In this document: piece by piece, positions 42,945 through 50,766 of the stretch
How positions within the stretch are numbered: position 1 is the first letter of the stretch
Layout: each line of letters starts with the position of its first letter
Assembly (NCBI GenBank): GCA_964630795.1
Contig: CAZVWF010000001.1
Span: 49,011 to 113,010 of the forward strand
Direction: 5' to 3'
From: SZUA-117 sp964630795
GTDB lineage: Bacteria; Pseudomonadota; Gammaproteobacteria; Steroidobacterales; Woeseiaceae
DNA: 64,000 nucleotides
The notes under the pieces: model-generated
The model's input: only the letters and a program-made list of their open reading frames with translations
What the model was told of the DNA's origin: nothing
Database searches by the model: none
Made by a program: the position numbers and the translations under genes

Positions 42945-44234
42945 ATGAAAGCCAGTACAGCCAACGCCACCTGGTCGGGTGATGCGCGGGATACCCATTC
43001 CGCTCATGACCGGGCTGTCACGTTCCCACCGCCCGGTCAGCCGCCGCACGGCGCAGCGGAAGTGGTTTCTGTTCAGGCTGCGTTGGGGAAAGGGGCCCAG
43101 GCCGACAAATTGCAACATCGATTGCTCGCGGCCGGCCGGCGTGCACCGCTCAGTCTGCATCCCGTGGATTTGCCGAACGGGGTGGCGGGCGTGTCGGCTT
43201 GGGAGCGTTTCTGTGCCTGGCTTTTGCAGGCCTCGACCCGCAGAGGGATCAGTCTGCATGGCCTTGCCACCTGCGTGCATTCACATCGTTTACCGCTTGA
43301 AGACTTTCACAAAGTGACGGACTCGGCGTTCGGTCGTGGCCCCCGGTTCGTTCTACTCGACGGGTTGCAGATGCAGTCCAAGGCCAACGAGCGCATCGCG
43401 GCTATGTCGGCAGCCAACTGGATTTACCTTTGGCGTGCACGAGCCTCCTCGCGACCGGTGCTGCCGGTTTATGGTGGATTTGTCCGGAGCACCTGCCCGC
43501 TGCTGTCGGATGAGGCGGCCGTGACCGTGTTGCCGACGTCGGGCCTGCTCGTGCCGGCGCACTCGGCCTGGTTTACTGTGCAACTGGACATTGCCGCGCT
43601 CGCCGATGCGTCTGGCGAGCTGGATTTCGCGGTTTTGAAGCGCGTGCTCCGCGACACCCTGGCGGAAGCCGATCGGCGGATATCCCGTGCCCGATGGCCC
43701 GGACGGCGTCGGCAGGCGGATGCCTGTCTCAATCGGCGCGTCGCACTGGTCGTGACCGGGGTCGGTGATCTCGTCGTCCGGCGACACGATAACCCTGGTG
43801 CGCTGGCCTGCCTGAAGTCGATGCAGGCGCTGATCGAGACCATAAGGGATACATTGCGTGGCACCACAGCGGATCTTGCCCGCAGGCTGGGCGAAGTACC
43901 GGCGTTGTCACACGCCTGTCCGCCTGGCGACTGGTTCCTGGGTTCACACCACCAGGCCTGGCAGGCGCGGTTCGAAGCGGCAAGGCTCGAGGCTACGGTC
44001 AGGCACAGAAACCTGCTGGCGATGTCTCCCTACACCGTTCTTCCCGCGAGCTGTCGACCGACCCCCGGATTCATGGATATGCTGCCATTGCTCGCTCTCG
44101 CCGACGCCTGGACTTTCGCTGGCGCACCACGGATTTCCAGCTGGAATGTTAAGCAATTCAAGCACTTCCACCGTCGGGCCCGGGCCATCATCCAGGCGTC
44201 ACAAAGCACCTCGCGCGTTGCAGCCGGGGTATGA
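42945..44234 (+). CDS. Unrecognised protein resembling the C-terminal half of a ribonucleotide reductase large subunit, without catalytic residues
   Basis: 429 aa. I do not recognise it as a named family. It tracks the class I/II ribonucleotide reductase barrel in order: EDFHKVTDSAFGRGPRFVLLDG (about 119-140, like W..IV.sAw..GdPG..FiDr), MSAANWI (154-160, at the position of NPCGE), LDIAALADASGELDFAVLKR (214-233, like GSINLa.f...fd...L), NRRVALVVTGVGDL (263-276, like RRIGLGVMGLADL) and RNLLAMSPYTVLP...TPGFMDMLP (355-381, like RNATLTTIAPTGTIS...SGIEP). The Cys and Glu of NPCGE are absent and the N-terminal half is missing, so it cannot be a working reductase. ATG 42945 has AAGGA upstream. The permease gene follows immediately. 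Confidence 0.55.
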   Translation: MKASTANATWSGDARDTHSAHDRAVTFPPPGQPPHGAAEVVSVQAALGKGAQADKLQHRLLAAGRRAPLSLHPVDLPNGVAGVSAWERFCAWLLQASTRRGISLHGLATCVHSHRLPLEDFHKVTDSAFGRGPRFVLLDGLQMQSKANERIAAMSAANWIYLWRARASSRPVLPVYGGFVRSTCPLLSDEAAVTVLPTSGLLVPAHSAWFTVQLDIAALADASGELDFAVLKRVLRDTLAEADRRISRARWPGRRRQADACLNRRVALVVTGVGDLVVRRHDNPGALACLKSMQALIETIRDTLRGTTADLARRLGEVPALSHACPPGDWFLGSHHQAWQARFEAARLEATVRHRNLLAMSPYTVLPASCRPTPGFMDMLPLLALADAWTFAGAPRISSWNVKQFKHFHRRARAIIQASQSTSRVAAGV

Positions 44235-46148
44235 GTGATATACGGTCAGTTTTCTCCTGCCGGAATCGGCCAGGCACTTGGCCCACAAGAACGAAACCAC
44301 GAGAATCGATTGCAAGCTGTAACGCCAGACATCCACGGAGTCGCTGTCCTGTTGCTGACAGTCGTCGCGCTGTTTCTGTTCACACGTGACTGGTTGCCGC
44401 TTGAAACATCGAGTCTCGCAATACTGATCATCCTCACCGCAGGCTTTCAGTTGTTTCCCTATGAAACGGGTGGCGCGCCCCTCGGCCCCGTGCAGTTTTT
44501 TGCGGGTTTCGGCAATGAGGCATTGATTACGATTTGTGCGCTGATGATCGTTGGCAAGGCAATGGAAACGACAGGTGCGCTGCAGCCACTGGCGACAATC
44601 GTCAGTAGCGCCTGGTCGACGCGCCCCCTGCTGGCAACGCTCGTAACCCTGTTCGCCGCTGGCATCCTCAGCGCGTTCCTGAACAACACCCCCATCGTCG
44701 TGTTGCTGTTGCCTATCCTGGTCGGCGTCTCCATGCGGGTTAAGTTTCCGGTTTCGGATGTGATGTTGCCGATGGGCCTGGCAACGATTATTGGTGGTAT
44801 GTCGACGACCATTGGTACGTCGACCAACTTGCTGGTCGTCGGAATTTCACGGGACATGGGTCTCATCGAATTCGGTATGTTCGACTTCTTCCTGCCCGTT
44901 GTCATCGTTGGTGGCGTCGCAATTGTCTTCCTGTGGCTCGTCGCGCCCAGGCTCCTGCCTGACCGGTTGCCGCCGCTTGCGGATACGAACCCGCGGGTTT
45001 TCAACAGCCAGTTGTTTATCAAGGAGGACAGCTTCGCGGCCGGCAAGACTATTTCGGAAGTGCTGGCGAAGACAAATGGCCAGATGCGGATCAGCAAGAT
45101 TCAGCGCAGCGAATCCCTGTTTTTAGCCAAGTTGCCTTCGGTGACCTTGCAGCCCGGGGATCGATTGTTCGTAAAGGACTCTCCCGAGAACCTGAAACAT
45201 TACGAAGGTTTACTGGGTGCGACGCTCTACAACGTAACTGACAGTGAGCATCCGGTTGATGAGGACACGCCGCTAAAGGCTGAAGGTCAGCAGCTCGCGG
45301 AGGTTGTCGTGACACGCGGATCGCCGCTTCATTTGCGCACGCTTGCCACCGCTCGATTCAGTGCGAGCTTCGGATTGCTGCCCCTGGCTATTCATCGCGC
45401 CCGTGCGCGCAGTTCGCAGATTACCGGTGACCTGAATACAATCCGCCTGCGCGCCGGTGACGTTCTCCTGGTGCAGGGAACGCGGGATGCAGTCGACACG
45501 CTGAAGTCGAGCGGCAACATGCTGGTGCTCGACGGTACGACGGACCTGCCGCATACGCACCTTGCCAATCTGGCGCTTGCTGTGATGGGTTTCGTGGTCG
45601 CGGCTGCAGCGACAGGCCTGATGCCGATTTCTGTGAGCGCGCTGATCGGGGTCGGCCTGATGATTGCGCTCGACTGCCTGAGCTGGCGCGACGCCGGTAA
45701 TGCATTGTCGACACAGGTCATCATGATCATCGTCACCAGTCTTGCCCTGGGCAAGGCGTTGATGGGTACGGGGATGGCGGATTATCTTGCGATCGGGTTT
45801 GCGAATATCGTCGCCGATCTGCCGATACCCGTCATTCTCTCTGCGTTCATCCTGATCATGACCATCCTGACCAATGTGGTGTCGAACAATGCTGCGGCTG
45901 TCATCGGTACGCCCATTGCGGCCGCTATCGCAACGCAGCTGGACGCAGACCCGGTACCGTTTGTCCTGGCCGTATTGTTCGGTGCGAACATGAGCTTTGC
46001 GACGCCTTTCGGCTATCAGACCAACCTTTTGATCCTCAGCGCCGGTGGTTACAAGTTCTCCGACTTCCTGCGCGTTGGCATACCGCTGACCATCATCATG
46101 TGGCTGGGTTTTTCGTTCCTGCTGCCTGTGCTCTATAACCTCGGCTAG
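44235..46148 (+). CDS. SLC13/ArsB-type permease with two RCK_C (TrkA-C) domains
   Basis: Inner-membrane anion or cation transporter of the ion-transporter superfamily, 637 aa. About five helices (from residue 35) include FLNNTPIVVLLLPI. Two cytosolic TrkA-C modules (about 265-330 and 350-425, each with the pattern L.PGD.L.V) follow, then the second helical half with VVSNNAAAVIGTPIAAA. This is the YfbS/SAC1-like layout; substrates in relatives include sulfate and dicarboxylates, and none can be assigned here. GTG 44235 follows the preceding stop with no gap; TTG 44310 after GAGAA is an alternative start. Confidence 0.85.
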   Translation: MIYGQFSPAGIGQALGPQERNHENRLQAVTPDIHGVAVLLLTVVALFLFTRDWLPLETSSLAILIILTAGFQLFPYETGGAPLGPVQFFAGFGNEALITICALMIVGKAMETTGALQPLATIVSSAWSTRPLLATLVTLFAAGILSAFLNNTPIVVLLLPILVGVSMRVKFPVSDVMLPMGLATIIGGMSTTIGTSTNLLVVGISRDMGLIEFGMFDFFLPVVIVGGVAIVFLWLVAPRLLPDRLPPLADTNPRVFNSQLFIKEDSFAAGKTISEVLAKTNGQMRISKIQRSESLFLAKLPSVTLQPGDRLFVKDSPENLKHYEGLLGATLYNVTDSEHPVDEDTPLKAEGQQLAEVVVTRGSPLHLRTLATARFSASFGLLPLAIHRARARSSQITGDLNTIRLRAGDVLLVQGTRDAVDTLKSSGNMLVLDGTTDLPHTHLANLALAVMGFVVAAAATGLMPISVSALIGVGLMIALDCLSWRDAGNALSTQVIMIIVTSLALGKALMGTGMADYLAIGFANIVADLPIPVILSAFILIMTILTNVVSNNAAAVIGTPIAAAIATQLDADPVPFVLAVLFGANMSFATPFGYQTNLLILSAGGYKFSDFLRVGIPLTIIMWLGFSFLLPVLYNLG

Positions 46149-46190
46149 CCGTCGTCGAAGGGAGCCGAGGCTTTCCCGGGAAACTATCGG

Positions 46191-46219
46191 TTGACCTCGG
46201 AGGACACGACAGTGATACT
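46191..46219 (+). promoter_or_regulatory. Candidate trp operon promoter
   Basis: TTGACC (46191-46196), a 17-base spacer and GATACT (46214-46219). Transcription would start near 46226, at or one base before the ATG of the leader peptide. I saw no convincing TrpR operator. Confidence 0.55.
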
Positions 46220-46226
46220 CGACTGC

Positions 46227-46292
46227 ATGACATTGCACGCAACGAACAACCGCAGCTGGTGGTGGCTGCCCCGCAAGGAGGGGGCGGCGTAG
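46227..46292 (+). CDS. trpL: trp operon leader peptide
   Basis: 21-codon ORF with three consecutive Trp codons (46257-46265), ending TAG just before the attenuator segments. It lies immediately upstream of trpE and has the design of an E. coli-type ribosome-controlled attenuator: when charged tRNA-Trp is scarce the ribosome stalls at the Trp codons. Two starts are possible. ATG 46227 coincides with the predicted transcription start, giving a leaderless mRNA. GTG 46212 in the same frame (26 codons) has GGAGGA 7 bases upstream but lies within the -10 region of the best promoter. Confidence 0.85.
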   Translation: MTLHATNNRSWWWLPRKEGAA

Positions 46293-46362
46293 TCGCGTGT
46301 AGCTGACACAAAACGAACCGCAGAGGCCCGTCTCCACTGATAGTGCAGACGGGCCTTTGTTT
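46265..46362 (+). promoter_or_regulatory. trp attenuator (pause hairpin, antiterminator, terminator)
   Basis: Segments 1:2 pair GCTGCCCC (46265-46272) with GGGGCGGC (46281-46288). Segments 2:3, the antiterminator, pair 46277-46285 with 46326-46335 through 9 bp and one bulge. Segments 3:4 form a strong terminator: AGGCCCGTCT (46324-46333) with AGACGGGCCT (46347-46356), extended by CACT/AGTG, followed by TTTGTTT. The three structures are mutually exclusive as required. The terminator ends 12 bases before trpE. Confidence 0.88.
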
Positions 46363-46373
46363 ATGGGTAACTG

Positions 46374-47759
46374 ATGCAAGCACCATTCGACATTGCCGCT
46401 GACCTTGATACGCCGGTATCGGCGTACCTCAAGCTGAAGGCGCTGAAGCCGCGCTATCTCCTCGAGAGTGTGGAGGGGGGCGAGCGACTCGCACGATATT
46501 CCTTTCTGGGTTTTGGCGATGCCCTGGATTTGCGGCTTGACGAAGCGGGCCTGCGCATAGGCGACGAGCTTCGTCCACATCCGACCGATCGCCATGAATA
46601 CCTCGATGCCTTGCGTCACGCGATGCGGAGCGCGCCGGTACCGAAGCCGCATGTCGAAGGGTTGCCGTTTTCGGGCGGACTGGTTGGCGTATCCGGCTAC
46701 GACGTTGTGCGGTTGTTCGAAAAACTGCCGCACACCACGACGCCGCCCGCCGGAATACCGGAAGCAGCATTCTGCGCGACTTCGTCCGCACTGGTGTTCG
46801 ATCATCTGACGCGTCGGGTCGCCCTGCTGCACGACGGTTCAGAAGCCGAGCGCGCAGCATTGCGGAAGGACGTGATTCGTTTGTTACGCGGGGCCATCCC
46901 GACCAGTGGCGAGGAGGTTTCGATCTCCTCCCCGGAAGCCGGGATGGCCGACGCCGAGTACGCGGACCGGGTTGAAGCTTGCAAGGAGTACATCGCCTCG
47001 GGCGATATCTACCAGATTGTTATCTCGGTCTTGTTCAAAGGGCGCAGCAATGTGTCGCCATTCGAGGTGTATCGCGCGCTGCGATTACTCAATCCGTCTC
47101 CCTATATGTTCTTCTTCGAGTTTGGCGATTTGAAGGTGGCAGGGTCGTCGCCCGAGGCCCTCGTTCGCCTGCACGGCCGCACAGCTTCCCTTCGGCCTAT
47201 CGCCGGTACGCTGCCGCGGGGGCAGTCGCGAGAGGAGGACCTCAGGAACGAACGGGACCTGCTGGCGGACCCGAAGGAGTCTGCCGAGCATGTCATGCTC
47301 GTCGACCTCGCACGCAATGATCTTGGCAGGGTTGCGACAGCGGGGAGCGTAATCGTCGACCCCTATCGCGCGATCGAACGCTACAGTCATGTCATGCACA
47401 TCGTCAGTGGCGTTCAGGGCGAACTCGCGCCGGAATATGATGCCTTCGACCTGCTTGCGGCGAGCTTCCCTGCGGGAACACTGGTGGGCGCGCCGAAAGT
47501 GCGTGCCATGCAGATCATCGAGGAAATGGAGGCGACCGGGCGCGGACTCTATGCCGGAACTGCGGGTTACTTTGGCTCGAGCGGCGACATGGACCAGGCG
47601 ATTACCATTCGAACGCTCGTGTTTAATGGCGACGAATACAGCTTCCAGGCAGGCGCGGGCATCGTGGCAGACAGTGTTCCGAAGAGGGAGTACCAGGAAG
47701 TCCTGGCGAAGAGTGCAATCCTTCGTCGTGCGCTCGAGATTGCAGGAGAGGGATTATGA
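46374..47759 (+). CDS. trpE: Anthranilate synthase component I
   Basis: Makes anthranilate from chorismate with ammonia supplied by TrpG. It has 461 aa. The feedback-inhibition motif LLESVEGGERLARYSF (about 29-44) shows it is Trp-regulated. The chorismate-binding domain has IAGTLPRGQSREED, LVDLARNDLGR, GAPKVRAMQIIEE and GAGIVADSVP. First structural gene after the attenuator; its TGA overlaps the trpG ATG. The LLES motif and trp context favour TrpE over PabB. Confidence 0.97.
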   Translation: MQAPFDIAADLDTPVSAYLKLKALKPRYLLESVEGGERLARYSFLGFGDALDLRLDEAGLRIGDELRPHPTDRHEYLDALRHAMRSAPVPKPHVEGLPFSGGLVGVSGYDVVRLFEKLPHTTTPPAGIPEAAFCATSSALVFDHLTRRVALLHDGSEAERAALRKDVIRLLRGAIPTSGEEVSISSPEAGMADAEYADRVEACKEYIASGDIYQIVISVLFKGRSNVSPFEVYRALRLLNPSPYMFFFEFGDLKVAGSSPEALVRLHGRTASLRPIAGTLPRGQSREEDLRNERDLLADPKESAEHVMLVDLARNDLGRVATAGSVIVDPYRAIERYSHVMHIVSGVQGELAPEYDAFDLLAASFPAGTLVGAPKVRAMQIIEEMEATGRGLYAGTAGYFGSSGDMDQAITIRTLVFNGDEYSFQAGAGIVADSVPKREYQEVLAKSAILRRALEIAGEGL

Positions 47760-48337
47760 GCAACGTAAAGATGCTCCTGGTCGACAACTACGATTCGTTC
47801 ACATACAACCTCGTGCAAGCGTTTCGGACACTGGGCGCCGAGGTCCTCGTCTATCGAAATGATGAGATCGACATCGCCGGCGCACTGGAACTGAATCCAA
47901 GTCACTTGTGTATTTCACCGGGGCCTGGCACGCCCGACGATGCCGGCGTGTCACTGGCAATGATCGATGCTTTCAGCGGCAGGATACCGATGCTGGGCGT
48001 TTGCCTCGGCCACCAGTGCCTGGTGCAGCATCACGGCGGTAATATCGTACGCGCCGGGAGAATCATGCACGGCAAAACGTCGCAGGTGAGCTGGGAGGAC
48101 AGCAACTTGTTTGATGGTATGTCGCAGCCTTTCGAGGCGGGGCGTTACCATTCGCTTTGCGCCGAAGACCAGTCATTGCCGGATGAACTGATTGTCACTG
48201 CGAAAACGGATCGTGGCGAGATCATGGGTGTAAGGCACCGGTCGCTCGAACAGGATGGCGTGCAGTTCCACCCCGAGTCAGTGCTGACACCCGAAGGTGA
48301 CATACTGATGGCTAATTTCCTCAAGCGAGGCCAATGA
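47756..48337 (+). CDS. trpG: Anthranilate synthase component II (glutamine amidotransferase)
   Basis: Class I glutamine amidotransferase, 193 aa, delivering ammonia to TrpE. LLVDNYDSFTYNLVQ begins the protein. The oxyanion motif is SPGPGTP, the nucleophile Cys is in GVCLGHQC, and His/Glu are in GVQFHPESVLT. It is separate from trpD, unlike the fused E. coli TrpGD. Short overlaps with trpE and trpD suggest coupled translation. Confidence 0.97.
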   Translation: MSNVKMLLVDNYDSFTYNLVQAFRTLGAEVLVYRNDEIDIAGALELNPSHLCISPGPGTPDDAGVSLAMIDAFSGRIPMLGVCLGHQCLVQHHGGNIVRAGRIMHGKTSQVSWEDSNLFDGMSQPFEAGRYHSLCAEDQSLPDELIVTAKTDRGEIMGVRHRSLEQDGVQFHPESVLTPEGDILMANFLKRGQ

Positions 48338-49365
48338 TGAGTACGAATTATTCAGCGCTGCTTGATCGGTTGTTGAGTGGAGAATCGCTTGCCGAAAGCG
48401 AGGCGGGCCGGTTAATGCACGATCTTGCCGGCGGTGAGCTGGATGCGGCGCTTGCCGGCGCTCTGCTCGCCGGATTACGCGCCAAGGGCGAAACTGCGGA
48501 TGAAATTCGGGGTTTTGCGACAGCCATGCGTGAGCTCGCGCTGGACCCGGGTGTTCCGGACGGCGCGCCTGTGGTCGATAGCGTGGGTACCGGGGGTGAC
48601 GGGTCGGGCAGCTTCAACCTGTCTACCGGCAGCGGCGTTCTGGCCGCGGCTGCGGGCGCACGTGTCGTCAAGCATGGGAACCGGTCGGTCTCTTCAAAAT
48701 CCGGTAGCGCCGACATGCTGGAGTGCCTTGGCATGCCGATGCCGCTCGATGCAGGAGCGAGCATCGATTGCCTGCAGGCGCTTGATTTTACCTTCCTGTT
48801 TGCGCCGGGTTTTCACCCTGCGATGAAGGAAATCATGCCGGTGCGCGGCGCACTCGGCGTGCGCACCGTCTTTAATATCCTCGGCCCGCTGGCCAATCCC
48901 GCCGCGCCACCTTACATGGTCGTCGGCGCATTCAGTCCCGACATGGCCAGGCTGATGGCAGAAACACTTTCCGGCATGCCCGTCGAGCGTGCGTTCGTTG
49001 TGCATGGCGAGCCAGGCTGGGACGAGGCAACGCCGGTTGGTCAGTTCGTGCTTCACGATGTCCGGCCCGGGTCGAGCACCGAGTCGATACGCTCGCCGGA
49101 AGACTACGGCGTCGCGCGTTGCGGCCCCGATGATCTGCAGGGTGGTGATGCGGCACACAATACGGCCGAGTTCGTGCGCGTGATGACCGGCGAGGACCAG
49201 GGTGCGCATCGAAACGCGTTATTGATGGGCGCATCCCTGGTGCTTGAAGTTGTCGGCCTTGCCGCCGATGCCAGGGAGGGCGTAGCCCGGGCGGCAGACG
49301 CGATCGATAGCGGACGTGCCGCTACCTTCCTCGACAGTTTTAGCGATTACTTCGCTGGCGAATGA
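48334..49365 (+). CDS. trpD: Anthranilate phosphoribosyltransferase
   Basis: Transfers phosphoribosyl from PRPP to anthranilate. It has 343 aa. The PRPP-binding loop is DSVGTGGDGSGSFNLST, then KHGNRSVSSKSGSADMLE, and the anthranilate-binding Arg region is MKEIMPVRGALGVRTVFNILGPLANP. The start overlaps trpG (two ATGs in a row, at 48334 and 48337), and its TGA overlaps the trpC ATG. Confidence 0.97.
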   Translation: MMSTNYSALLDRLLSGESLAESEAGRLMHDLAGGELDAALAGALLAGLRAKGETADEIRGFATAMRELALDPGVPDGAPVVDSVGTGGDGSGSFNLSTGSGVLAAAAGARVVKHGNRSVSSKSGSADMLECLGMPMPLDAGASIDCLQALDFTFLFAPGFHPAMKEIMPVRGALGVRTVFNILGPLANPAAPPYMVVGAFSPDMARLMAETLSGMPVERAFVVHGEPGWDEATPVGQFVLHDVRPGSSTESIRSPEDYGVARCGPDDLQGGDAAHNTAEFVRVMTGEDQGAHRNALLMGASLVLEVVGLAADAREGVARAADAIDSGRAATFLDSFSDYFAGE

Positions 49366-50162
49366 GCGACTTCCTCAAACAAATGGCACAGTCGAGCCGG
49401 GACCGGGTTTCCGCTGCCGAGGTGTCGTTCACCGATGACGATCTCGATCGTCCGGTCCGGCCACTGCAGCTCGCAGGCTTTGACCTGATTGCCGAGATCA
49501 AGAATCGCTCTCCCGCGGAGGGTGAGCTGGCAACATCAGATGAGAACCGGGTGGACCGGGCACGCCGGTATGTCGCCGGCGGTGCCGCGGCCATCTCGGT
49601 GCTGACTGAGCCGGAGCGTTTCGATGGCGACCTGCTGCACCTGGAGGAGGTCGTAAATGCTGTCGACGTACCGGTTATGCGCAAGGATTTCCTGGTGGAT
49701 CCGGTCCAGGTGCTTGAAGCGAAGGCGGCAGGCGCCAGCGGTATCCTGTTAATCGCCGCCATGCTCGACCGGCAGTCCCTGGCAGCGATGCTCGACTGTG
49801 CTTTCGAGCACGGACTTTTTGTTTTGCTTGAGTCGTTTGATCAAGCTGATCTGGCGCTGACCTCGGCATTGCTTGAGCGATCCACCTATCGCGAACGTGC
49901 GGAAAAGGCTCAGCTGCTCGTCGGTGTGAATACGCGAAATCTGCGCACGCTGCAGGTCGACCCGGACCGACTGGAGGATCTCGGACCGTCATTGCCGGAG
50001 AACGTCACTGCTGTCGCGGAAAGTGGTTTGCATACGCCCGGCGACGCCGGGGCGGTGGTTGGCTGGGGGTATCGTATGGCACTGGTTGGCACGGCCCTGA
50101 TGCGTGCAGACGATTCCGCCGGGTTGATCGCCGGTATGCTGGCGGCAGGACGAGCGGCATGA
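49362..50162 (+). CDS. trpC: Indole-3-glycerol phosphate synthase
   Basis: TIM-barrel enzyme that closes the indole ring. It has 266 aa, a stand-alone form rather than the TrpCF fusion of E. coli. Catalytic residues are in IAEIKNRSP, VLTEPERFDG, MRKDFLVD (Lys), LLIAAMLD, the variant GVNTRNLRT (usually NNRNL) and AESGL. The stop overlaps the trpF start. Confidence 0.96.
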   Translation: MSDFLKQMAQSSRDRVSAAEVSFTDDDLDRPVRPLQLAGFDLIAEIKNRSPAEGELATSDENRVDRARRYVAGGAAAISVLTEPERFDGDLLHLEEVVNAVDVPVMRKDFLVDPVQVLEAKAAGASGILLIAAMLDRQSLAAMLDCAFEHGLFVLLESFDQADLALTSALLERSTYRERAEKAQLLVGVNTRNLRTLQVDPDRLEDLGPSLPENVTAVAESGLHTPGDAGAVVGWGYRMALVGTALMRADDSAGLIAGMLAAGRAA

Positions 50163-50743
50163 CGGTCTTCGCGAAAATATGCGGAATCACGGACGAAGCC
50201 GCAGTGCGCGCTGCAGTCGCGGCTGGCGCCGATGCGATAGGATTCGTGTTCCATGCGCGGTCGCCACGCAATCTGCCAATCGCCGAGGCAATTCGAATTG
50301 GCAAGCTAGTGCCCGCGCACATCATCAAGGTTGCCGTGACGCTGCATCCTGAAGCGGCGCTATGGGACGAGGTGCAGGCATCATTCAGGCCCGACGCGCT
50401 GCAAACCGACAGCGAGGACTTCGCTGGTCTCAACGTCGATTCGGGTGTTGAAAAGTGGCCCGTTCTCCGTGAAGGTTCGGTGCCGCGAAACCTTCCCGGG
50501 ATATTTGTCTACGAGGGAACAAAAAGCGGGCACGGACAGACCGTCGACTGGGATATCGCCGCCACCCATGCCGGCGGTGGCCGGATGATTCTTGCCGGCG
50601 GACTGAGTGCCGGTAATGTCGCAGAAGCCATTCGGACAGTGCGGCCATTCGGTGTCGATGTATCGAGCGCCGTGGAGTCGAGGCCGGGCGTGAAGGACCC
50701 GGACCGGATTCGTGCATTTATTGAGGCAGCGAAGGCTGCCTGA
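50159..50743 (+). CDS. trpF: Phosphoribosylanthranilate isomerase
   Basis: Amadori rearrangement step of tryptophan synthesis. It has 194 aa. The catalytic Cys is in FAKICGITDE and the catalytic Asp in TVDWDIA. FVFHARSPRN and LAGGLSAGNVAEAI complete the barrel signature, with GVDVSSAVESRPGVKD at the end. It is unfused. trpB follows after 23 bases, the longest gap within the operon. Confidence 0.96.
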   Translation: MTVFAKICGITDEAAVRAAVAAGADAIGFVFHARSPRNLPIAEAIRIGKLVPAHIIKVAVTLHPEAALWDEVQASFRPDALQTDSEDFAGLNVDSGVEKWPVLREGSVPRNLPGIFVYEGTKSGHGQTVDWDIAATHAGGGRMILAGGLSAGNVAEAIRTVRPFGVDVSSAVESRPGVKDPDRIRAFIEAAKAA

Positions 50744-50766
50744 GAAAACGAAGGAAACCGAGACTG

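Noticed and set aside
42585..43280. 231 aa minus-strand open frame upstream of yajQ
   Set aside because: Overlaps the RNR-like gene antisense and the start of yajQ; no domain; yajQ has its own good start and ribosome binding site.
45273..46832. 519 aa open frame on the minus strand opposite the permease and trpE
   Set aside because: It is antisense to two clear genes and to the trp leader, is rich in Arg/Gln/His as GC-rich shadow frames are, and has no recognisable domain.
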